Of a DNA stretch of 63,193 nt, positions 7,722 through 16,900 are shown one piece after another. The stretch is from Bacteroidales bacterium UBA3630 (GTDB lineage Bacteria > Bacteroidota > Bacteroidia > Bacteroidales > P3). Within the stretch, counting starts at the first letter, position 1. Each line of letters begins with the position of its first letter. The stretch covers positions 88,042-151,234 of the forward strand of contig DFLB01000008.1 of NCBI GenBank assembly GCA_002373995.1, given 5' to 3'. Both the position numbers and the translations under genes were made by a program. Below the pieces are notes generated by a model, which ran no database searches, was not told the DNA's origin, and saw only the letters and a list, made by a program, of their open reading frames with translations.

Positions 7722-10568
7722 TTAAAGTACGATGTTGATAATCTTGCCTGGTACGAAGATGACTTTGCGCGGCTCTCGGCCTTCCATCCATCGTTGTCCG
7801 TCGGGGGATGCTTGCACGGCGGCGAGTGCTTCGGCCTGGGTGCTGCCGGCTGGCAGGGGGATGGTGAAGCGCATCTTGCCGTTGAATTGGACGGGGTAGT
7901 TGACGGTGTCTTGAACGAGGTATTGTGGGTCGTATTGTGGCCATGTGGCGTCGCAGACGGTGGTCTGGTGTCCTGTCTGATGCCAGAGTTCTTCGGCGAT
8001 GTGTGGTGCGAAGGGGGCGATGAGGATTGTCAGGGGTTCAAGTACTTGTCGGCTGCCACATTTGAGGTCGGTGAGCTGGTTGACGCAGATCATGAATGTG
8101 GATACTGCGGTGTTAAAGGAGAAGCGTTCTATGTCGTCGGTGATTTTCTTGATGGTTTTGTGTAGCACTTTCAGTGCTTCATTCGTCACCTCGCTGTCTG
8201 CATTTCCGTAGAGTTTCCATAGTTTTTTGAGGAAGCGGTGTACGCCTTCGATGCCGTTGGTGTCCCAGGGTTTGGCTTGTTCGACGGGGCCGAGGAACAT
8301 TTCGTAGAGGCGTAGTGTGTCGGCGCCGTAGCGTGCCACCAGGTCGTCGGGGTTCTGGACGTTGAACATGCTCTTGCTCATTTTCTCTATTTCCCATCCG
8401 CAGATATAGCGTCCGTCTTCGAGCTGGAAGCGTGCGTCGGCGAATTCAGGGCGCCAGGCGCGGAAGCGCTCGATGTCCAGTATGTCGTTGTTGACGATGT
8501 TGATGTCGACGTGGATGGGGGTCACGTCGGCCATGTCTTTGATGAGCCCTTTGGAGAGGAATAGGTTATTGTCTTGTTTTGAGCGATAGACGAAGTTGGA
8601 GCGGCCTTGTATCATGCCCTGGTTGATGAGTTTCTGGAAGGGTTCGTCTTTGGCGGCCATGCCGAGGTCGAAGAGGAATTTGTTCCAGAAGCGGGCATAG
8701 ATGAGGTGTCCTGTACCGTGTTCGGCACCGCCGACGTAGAGGTCTACGTTCTGCCAGTATGCGACGGCTTGCGGCGAGAAGTAGGCTTGGTCGTTGGTGG
8801 GGTCCATGTAGCGGAGGTAGTAGCCGCTGGAGCCTGCAAAGCCTGGCATGGTGCTCAGTTCGAGCGGGAAGATGTTCTGGTGGTCTATCTGGCTGTTTTC
8901 GACGACGCAGCGGTGTGCTTCGTCCCAGGCCCAGCGTTGGGCGTGGCCTAATGGGGGTTCGCCGGTGGCGGTGGGTTTGAAGTCTTTTACTTCAGGCAGT
9001 TCCAAGGGGAGGCAATCTTCGGGGATGGGGTAGGGGATGCCTTGTTTGTAGTATATGGGGAAGGGTTCACCCCAGTAGCGCTGGCGGCTGAAGATGGCGT
9101 CGCGCAGGCGGTAGTTGACGGTGCGGTGGCCGATGCCCATCTGCTCTATCTTGTCTATGACGGCGCGCATAGCGTCTTTCACTTTCATGCCGGTGACGAA
9201 GCCGCTGTTGACGGAGTAGCCGGTCTTGGCGTCGATGCTCTCGGTCCATGTGGCGGGGTCGGAGGTGACGCCCTTCTCGAGCGAGACCACCTGACGGATG
9301 GGCAGGTTGAAGTGACGTGCGAAGGCGAAGTCGCGGCTGTCGTGTGCAGGCACTGCCATGATGGCGCCGGTGCCGTAGCCGGCCAGCACGTAGTCGCTCA
9401 CCCAGATGGGTATCTTCTCTTCGGTGAGGGGGTTGACGGCATAGGCGCCGGTGAAGACGCCTGAGACCTTCTTCACTTCGGCCTGGCGTTCGCGTTCGCT
9501 GCGGTTCTTGGCCCAGGTGACGTATTGCATCACCTCGTCGCGCTTTTCGGGCGTGGTGATTTGATCGATGAGTTCGTGTTCGGGGCAGAGCACCATGAAG
9601 GTGACGCCGAAGATGGTGTCGGGACGGGTGGTGAAGATTTCGAGAGTTGGCAGTTGAGAGGCAACTGCATTACCCACTGTCAACTGCCCACTGTCAACTT
9701 TAAAGTACACCGCCGCGCCTTCCGAGCGGCCTATCCAGTTGCGTTGTATCTCTTTCAGACTGTCGCTCCACTCCACTTGGTCGAGGCCGTCGACCAACCG
9801 TTGCGCGTAGGCGGTGATGCGCAGGCTCCATTGTCGCATCAGCTTGCGCTCCACGGGGTATCCGCCGCGCACGCTGAGCCCGTTGACGACTTCGTCGTTG
9901 GCCAGCACGGTGCCCAGCTCGGCGCACCAGTTGACGTAGGTGTCAGCCTGATATGCCAGGCGGTAGTTCATCAGCACTTCCGCGCGCCGGGCTTCGTCCC
10001 ACGAGCACCATTCTTCGGCCGTGAACGTCATCGGTTGTGTGCACGCGGCGTCGAGTCCTTCCGTCCCCTGGCGGCAGAAGCGCTCTTCAAGCTGCGCGAT
10101 GGGCAGCGCCTTGCCGGCGACGTTGTCGTAGTAGTGCTTGAACAGCTGCAGGAAGGTCCACTGCGTCCAGCGGTAGTATTTGGGGTCGCAGGTGCGCACC
10201 TCGCGACTCCAGTCAAAGGAGAAACCTATCTTGTCCAGCTGCTCACGGTAGCGGGCAATGTTCTGCTCGGTAGTCACCGCAGGGTGCTGCCCCGTCTGTA
10301 TGGCGTACTGCTCGGCCGGCAGGCCATAGGCGTCGTAGCCCATGGGGTGCAGCACGTTGTACCCGCGCAGACGCTTGTAGCGTGCGTAGATGTCGCTGGC
10401 TATGTATCCCAGCGGATGGCCCACGTGCAGTCCTGCTCCAGAGGGGTAGGGAAACATGTCCAGGACATAGTAGTGCGGCTTGGCCGAGTGGTTCTCAACG
10501 TGGTATACGGCGTGCTCGCGCCAGTAGTTTTGCCACCGTGGTTCGATTTCTCCGAAGTTGTATTCCAT
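7722..10568 (-). CDS. leuS: leucyl-tRNA synthetase
   Basis: The 948-residue class Ia enzyme charges tRNA-Leu. The HIGH motif appears as HVGHPLGY near residue 48, the editing (CP1) domain with TTRPDTIFG lies near residue 313, the KMSKS loop is EKMSKSMFN, and the anticodon-binding and C-terminal domains complete the usual length. The stretch encoded by 9643-9698 (about residues 291-309, with SGQLTVGN) lies just before the conserved editing motif and consists of family A repeat DNA, so roughly a dozen residues appear to be an in-frame repeat insertion. It heads the minus-strand run to nusB; a -7 box is at 10615-10622. Confidence 0.96.
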   Translation of the reverse strand: MEYNFGEIEPRWQNYWREHAVYHVENHSAKPHYYVLDMFPYPSGAGLHVGHPLGYIASDIYARYKRLRGYNVLHPMGYDAYGLPAEQYAIQTGQHPAVTTEQNIARYREQLDKIGFSFDWSREVRTCDPKYYRWTQWTFLQLFKHYYDNVAGKALPIAQLEERFCRQGTEGLDAACTQPMTFTAEEWCSWDEARRAEVLMNYRLAYQADTYVNWCAELGTVLANDEVVNGLSVRGGYPVERKLMRQWSLRITAYAQRLVDGLDQVEWSDSLKEIQRNWIGRSEGAAVYFKVDSGQLTVGNAVASQLPTLEIFTTRPDTIFGVTFMVLCPEHELIDQITTPEKRDEVMQYVTWAKNRSERERQAEVKKVSGVFTGAYAVNPLTEEKIPIWVSDYVLAGYGTGAIMAVPAHDSRDFAFARHFNLPIRQVVSLEKGVTSDPATWTESIDAKTGYSVNSGFVTGMKVKDAMRAVIDKIEQMGIGHRTVNYRLRDAIFSRQRYWGEPFPIYYKQGIPYPIPEDCLPLELPEVKDFKPTATGEPPLGHAQRWAWDEAHRCVVENSQIDHQNIFPLELSTMPGFAGSSGYYLRYMDPTNDQAYFSPQAVAYWQNVDLYVGGAEHGTGHLIYARFWNKFLFDLGMAAKDEPFQKLINQGMIQGRSNFVYRSKQDNNLFLSKGLIKDMADVTPIHVDINIVNNDILDIERFRAWRPEFADARFQLEDGRYICGWEIEKMSKSMFNVQNPDDLVARYGADTLRLYEMFLGPVEQAKPWDTNGIEGVHRFLKKLWKLYGNADSEVTNEALKVLHKTIKKITDDIERFSFNTAVSTFMICVNQLTDLKCGSRQVLEPLTILIAPFAPHIAEELWHQTGHQTTVCDATWPQYDPQYLVQDTVNYPVQFNGKMRFTIPLPAGSTQAEALAAVQASPDGQRWMEGREPRKVIFVPGKIINIVL
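9643..9698. repeat. family A repeat DNA inside leuS, in frame
   Basis: The block contains AGTTGGC-AGTTGAG on one side and two reverse-orientation units (CTGTCAAC, CTGCCCA) on the other. It encodes about 19 residues at the entrance of the LeuRS editing motif, and the reading frame is kept on both sides. Confidence 0.75.
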
Positions 10569-10614
10569 TTTCTTTCAGTCTTTTAGTTCCACCTATACCG
10601 GGGGTGGTAAACTG

Positions 10615-10622
10615 CAAAGATA
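10615..10622 (-). promoter_or_regulatory. -7 box upstream of leuS
   Basis: TATCTTTG on the minus strand, 47 nt upstream of the leuS ATG, matches the Bacteroidetes -7 consensus TAnnTTTG. No TTTG lies at the expected -33 distance. Confidence 0.6.
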
Positions 10623-10705
10623 ATAAAAAAATCCCATCCGCCACGATTTTTTTTACTCACCACCTTCCACCCTCCGCGTTCCGCTCCTCACTTCCCAATC
10701 CCCAT

Positions 10706-10827
10706 CCTAAGCACAACCTAAGCATTACCTAAGCATTACCTAAGCATTACCTAAGCATTACCTAAGCACTACCTAAGCATATCCTAAGCATAACATAGGC
10801 ACCTCCCAGGCATAACATAGGCCCCTC
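10706..10827. repeat. 12-nt period array, family E copy 1 (CCTAAGCATTAC)
   Basis: About eight units of CCTAAGCATTAC are followed by decayed units (CATAACATAGGC). It starts 84 nt upstream of the leuS -7 box. The same unit occurs at the same relative place and orientation upstream of the GT84/GH94 gene (18975-19022) and korA (47431-47485). Confidence 0.85.
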
Positions 10828-10867
10828 AAAATGCCTATCATACCCCATACACCCCTCACCCCCTCAT

Positions 10868-10978
10868 TCTCTTAGCCCCTTAGCCTTTTAGACTCTTAGA
10901 CCCTTTGACTCTTAGACCCTTTGACTCTTAGCCTTTTAGACCCTTAGACTTTTAGACTCTTAGACTCTTAGACTCTTC
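10868..10978. repeat. 9-nt period array, family D copy 2
   Basis: Units of CTTTTAGAC, TCTTAGACC and CTTTGACTC run for about 110 nt and stop 8 nt short of the GT84/GH94 stop codon. Position and unit match the array after the DUF1573 gene (6088-6231). The rest of the 10569-10986 gap holds family E repeats, pyrimidine-rich spacer and the leuS promoter. Confidence 0.85.
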
Positions 10979-10986
10979 GCCCCCCC

Positions 10987-13900
10987 CTAAATCACCATCA
11001 CATGCCGCTCCCCGTCATCGACCAAGGCAACCGTCGTCTTCCTCCTCTCGGCAGTCTCGCTGCGCTGGTATTTAAACTCGTACACACTCTTGCCGTAACG
11101 GTAGCGCAGCGTAAACGACGGCCAGTCGGTCGGCACCCGCGGCTCCACCGTCAGCGTCGTCCCTTCTTTCCTCAACCCCAGGATACTCTCTATGCCCGTC
11201 TTGTACGCCCACGACGCCGATCCTGTGTACCATGTCCATCCTCCGCGTCCCGGATGCTGCGGGTTCGAGTATATGTCTGCCGCCATGCAGTACGGCTCCA
11301 CCTTGTATTTCAACACATCCGCCAGCGAGTGGGTCCTATGGATCGGGTTGATGATCGAGTACAGATAGTAGGCCTCGTCAAAGAGCTGGTAGCTGGTAGC
11401 TGGTAGCTGGTAGCCGTTCTCTGCTCCCTGCTCCCTGCTCCCTGCTCCCTCATGCAGCTTGGCCATGATGTACCACATCGCCCCGTGCGTGTATTGGCCG
11501 CCGTTCTCGCGCACCCCCACAGGGTAGTCGGCTATATAGCCCGGCGAAGGCTGCGAGTCGCGGAAAGGCGGCGTCAGCAGCTGGATAATCTCGTGCTCGC
11601 GGTTGACCAGCCGCCGGTCGGTCTCGCGCAGTATAGACCGCTTCTGCTCTTCCGTAGCCACGTCGGTCAGCAGGCTCCACGCCTGGCAGATGAGGTCTAT
11701 CTGGCATTCGATGCTGTTCCGGCTCCCCATGGGACTCCCGTCGTCGAAGTATGCTCGCAGGAACCATGCTCCGTCCCACGCCGAGTGCTGCAGCGCGTCG
11801 ACGAGGCGACGGCGACACTCGCCCAGCGTCTCGCAGTAGGTCAGGTCGCCGCCGGGCACCATCTGTGTCATGCGCTCCATCTTGGGCAGCAGATCGCACA
11901 GGAAGAAGGCCACCCACACACTCTCTCCCTTACCCTGCACGCCCACTCTCGACATGCCGTCGTTCCAGTCGCCGCACCCCATCAGCGGCAACCCGTGGCT
12001 GCCCATCCGGTTCATGCTGCGGTCAATGGCCCGCCGCAGGTGCTCGTATAGTGTCGGCAGTTGGCCGTTGTCTCCACTCTCCACTTCATACGTCACTCCT
12101 CGCTCCGCTTCGCCGGCAGCCAGCTGCTCCGCGTGGCAGAAAGGCACCCCCTCCTCAAGGATAGCGCTGTCTCCCGTGACCGCAATGTATTGATACGTCA
12201 CATAGATCAGCCACAAGTAGTCGTCGCTGAACGTCGTCCTCGCCCCGAACCCCCTTTCCTTCCTTGCCATCTGGCTGCTATCTGCTCCCTGCCCCCTGCT
12301 CCCTGCTCCTTCCGCATGCCACCAGTGCAGCACGTCGCCCTCCGGAAACTGGTGTGCGGCATGGTCGAGTATCTGGCGGCGCGCATAGTCCGGCGCGCTG
12401 TATAGCAGCGACATCACATCCTGCAGCTGGTCGCGGAAACCCGTCGCTCCGCCCACCTGGTAGAAGCCTGCGCGCGCATAGAGACGCGAAGCGTAGACTT
12501 GATACAGGTACCACCGGTTAAGCATGTGGTTGAAGGCGGCATCGGGCGTCTCCACTTCTATGTGCGACAACTTCTCGTCCCAGTATGCCACCACCCGCTC
12601 AAACTCTCTGTTGATACCCTCAACAGTTGGCAGTTGGCAGTTGGCAGTTGACAGTTGGCAGTTGTCTCCACTCTCCACCTTGATAATGAACCCCACCTCT
12701 TTTTGCCCCTGGGCGTCGACGTGCAACGTCAACCCCAACCGTTTGCGGTTCGGATAGTGAAGGCTGATGTCAGTAATAGGCTCTGTCGCTGTCAGCCTCA
12801 CCACCTCGTTGCTGTATGTGGGGTGGTACACATTGCGCACAAGCAGGCTGTTGCTCCCTTCATCCCATTCCGAATGCAAAAAACGTGCCGTCTGCTCCTC
12901 GCTCATCCCCAGCACAAGTTTATAGACCATGTCCATCTGCACCGACAACGGGGCGCCGGTCTTGTTCACCACCCTTATCTGGTAGTATTTCTCCTCTTTG
13001 TCGCAGGCCACAAAGACGCGCGTCTCTACCCTCATGTTCTCGTATTCTGCATCGAAGGCCGACCACCCCTGGCTGTGCCGCGCCGTGGCCGGAACAAACT
13101 GCCGCTTGTCTATCAGCAGCATCTCGCTCGCGTTGTCTCGCACTATGTCGTTGCTCCACCCTGTGAGCTTGAACTGCTGCGCGTTGTGCGCAAAGGTGAA
13201 GCCCGCCATCGTCGAGCTGACAATGCACCCGAAGCGCCCCTCGTTGGCTATCACGTTCACCCACGGCATGGGCGTGTTGGTGTTCGTCACCACATAGTCG
13301 CGACCTCCCTTGTCGAAACCGCCGTATTGGTTGTAGAACTCCAGGTCGCTCCACACGCGAATGTCGCGTTTCGGTTTCAGCACCGGATACTCTATCTTGT
13401 CTTGGTAGTGCTGGTTGGCCACCTCTAAGCGACGCAGCTGCTGCTCTATCGTGATACCCTCGCGTGTGTTGAAGGTCAGCCGTGCCACCGTACGCAGCAG
13501 CACGCGTTCTTCCTGGCTTATCTCGTGGCCGTTCAGTATGTATACGTGCCCAGCGTCGCTGTGCTCGGCCCACAGGTGCTCCGTGTTCGCCATGTTGCGG
13601 ATAAAGTGCGTCAACCCCTCGCGCTCACGGTCCGACGCATCGTTGACAAACACCAGGTCCAACAGCAGGCCGTGTACTTTGTAGTACTCGAAAGCGCGCA
13701 GCATCTCCTTCGCGTAGCCCGACCGCTCCATGCTGTCTATCTCCATCAGCAGTATGGCCAGGTCGCCGCTGATGCCAAAGCGCCACAGACCGCTCTGCGA
13801 CAGCGTGTTCTGCGCCAACAGGTCGTTGCGCTCGTTGCCTAAGGTGGCTGTCTGCGCCATATATTTGGCTATACTGTTGTATAGGCGCATCTGGCTCCCC

Positions 13901-16900
13901 TTGAGCAGCGAAAGGCTGGTACGCATGTTGTTGAAGACAGAGGCTGTCTTGAACGCATGCTCCACATCCATCGGCGTCTGGTATTGCTCGGTGAGCTGCA
14001 GCAGTTGCTCGCGGCTCTTGCCGAAGGCTGTCATGATGTACACCTCGCTGCTCTCTCCCGATGCTATGTGCACGCGTCGGCGCATGCTCATGATGCTGTC
14101 GAGGGTCGTCCCTACAGTGCCGCTCAAGGTCCGCCGGTTGTCTATCACTTCCGCATGGCGCAGGCTGTTGCCCCTGCCGATGAATTTCAGTCGCGAGGTC
14201 TCGTACTCCACCAAGTCTGGGCTCTGGCTGCCATCTTCTGTCTTTGTGCCCACCCACAGGCGGTGCAGCAGGTAGTGGCGGCTCTCCGGGGAGACGCGCC
14301 GACTGAACAGGAGCGCTTCGTGCTCCGCATCATATTCCGAAGCAACTTTCATGCCGGCAAAGACGCGGTGGTTCTCGTCTTCGGCTGCCGTCGCCAGCAC
14401 CACCTCGCCATAGGTGGTTATCTCTAAGTCCAGATCCTCGCCGCTGTTGTTGGTCAGCGTGAGGCGCCGCAACTCGGCGGCACGGTCTTTGAGTACCGTG
14501 ATCTCGGTCTTGGTCTCTATATCCTCGTCTACGCGCTGATAGCTGATCTTGTCGCTGGCAAAGCTTACGTGGTAGCTCTCGGGCATCACGTCGAGCGGCG
14601 CATAGGTGGCGCTCCACAGGCGGTCGTTTTTCAAGTTCCTGATGTAGACAAACTGGCCGTAATGGTCTGCCGAAATCTTGCGGTAGCGGTTGAGCATGGT
14701 GTTCTTGAAACGCGAGAAGCCGCTGCCGCGGTCGTTGAGCATGACGGTGTACTGGCCATTGCTGATGACACCTATCTCCGGCACGTTGGCTATGCCGTCG
14801 TAGTCGCGCGCGTCGCTCTCGGTCTGCACTTTGCTGTACTGGTAGCGTTTGTATCGCGTCACCTTGAGGTCTATGTACGGCTTCACCTGGGCTTTCTCCT
14901 TCAGCAGGGTCTCCATGCTGCGCATCGCGGGCTCCTGCATGAAGAGGCGTTGCAGGCAGTGGTCGGCCAGATAGTTGGTCAACGAGGCAAGTATCATGCC
15001 CTGGTGATGCGCGTAGTGCGCTTTCACCGCCACATGGTCTTCGTCGTCGTAGCTTTCGTAGAGACCGTATTGGTCATACATGTCTAACGCCTTGAAGCGC
15101 TGCAGGTTGTCGTAGACGGCGCGGTCGTCTACACCGATGGCCATTAGCGAACTGTACGGCGAGAGCACAATCCGGTCGGGCGTGGTGTTCTGGAATTTCA
15201 GGTACGGAACGCCAAAGGCGTGGTACTTGTAGTTCTGCGCGTCGTCAAGTTCGTTGTAGGCGGTCTCGCTGATGCCCCACGGCAGGTGTCGGTCGCCTGC
15301 CTCTGACTTCCTGTCTCTTACAAAGGCCTTCTGCGCTCGGATGGCAAAGCTGTAGGTCTCGTCCATCAGGGTGTGGCGGAAGGTGGGCAGGAAGATGAGG
15401 GGCATGAAGTACTCGAACATGGTGCCATACCACGACGCCACACCTTTGTAGCCTTTGTATTGCACCAGCGTCTTGTCTAAGCAGAACCAGTGTTTGTACG
15501 GCGCATCGCCCTGCGCTATGGTGAGGAAGCTGGTCAGCCGCGCTTCGCTGGCAAAGTTGTTGTAGTGGTACGGAAGCAGCGTGTGGCCAACGGTGTCGTA
15601 GCCTATGCTGAAGACGTCAAGCTCTCTGTTGTACAGCTTTCCGAAGTCGGTCTCCATAATCAGCCGCTGCACCGCTTCCTTTAATGTGGATGTTTCTTCT
15701 GCGTCAGCCGATTCTCCATCCTCAATTCTCCATTCCCCGCGTTCCCCGTTCTCTAAATAGCCTTTCACCACGTAGAGGCAGGCCACGAAGTTGCCGCTGT
15801 CGCAGGTGCTGATGAAGTAGTTGGGCAACGTCTTGAGGGTGCTGATGTTGTACCAGTTGTAGAGGTGCCCGTGCCATTTCTCGAGCTTCATCACGGTGCC
15901 CACGATCTTCCCCAACCGCTCCACGGCATCCCGGTGACTGATGAAGCCCAACTCGGCAGCGCTGACAACGGCGGTGAGCGAATAGCCTATGTTGGTCGGC
16001 GAGGTCTTGTAGTCGGTCTTCCGTTCGCGCCCCAGCTGGTAGTTGTCCGGTATCAGCCAGTTGGTCTCTTCGGTGAGGAGGCTGTCAAAGAAGTGCCAGG
16101 TGTCCTTCGCTACCTGGCGCACTTCTTCGGTCTCCTTGGCGGTCAGCGTCTTCCGCTCTTGCGGAAACTTCTTGCCTAACCAGTACATGAAGAATGGCGC
16201 TCCGCACCACATCACCGCGCAGAACCCTATTCCTATCCATCCCGTCAATCCTGTATTGCCTATGAAACCTATCGCTGCCAGCACCGCCGACGCCACATAG
16301 TTGAACCAGAATTTCCCCACATAGTCGCCCAGCGTCCCTTTGGTGCTCTTGGCGGCTTCGTCGCTCGTAATCCACGCCAGCAGGTTGTGTTTGCTGACCC
16401 ACATGCGCCAGCAGGCCCGCACCGCCGCGTCGGTGTACATCCACGCTTCTTTGGGCAACAGGGCGAACTGCACCAGCGATCGGTAGACCATGACGTTGAA
16501 CCCTCGCAGCAGGGTCATGTAGTATTTGTAACGGCGTCCAAAGCTGGGCAGCTTCGTCAGCTGGCCCACGATGAAGAACACTATCGGCGAGGCCACGGCG
16601 AGCAGCGCCGCCACCACAATCCATACGGGCGACAGCCCGCCTATGCCTGCGGCTGTCAGCCCATAGCCCGCCAGTATCATCACCAGTATGCTCAGGCTCA
16701 GCATCGAGCGGCGCAGGTTGTCGAAGATTTTCCACCTCCCGATGGGACTCACCACATTCCGTACCCGCTCGCCGCGCTGGTTCTTCACCCGCCGGCCCAA
16801 CCACGAGATTATCTGCCAGTCGCCACGCGTCCAGCGATGGTGGCGCTTGGCGTCGTCGATGTAGTTGGAGGGGTTGTCGTCGAAGAGTTCCACGTCGTTG

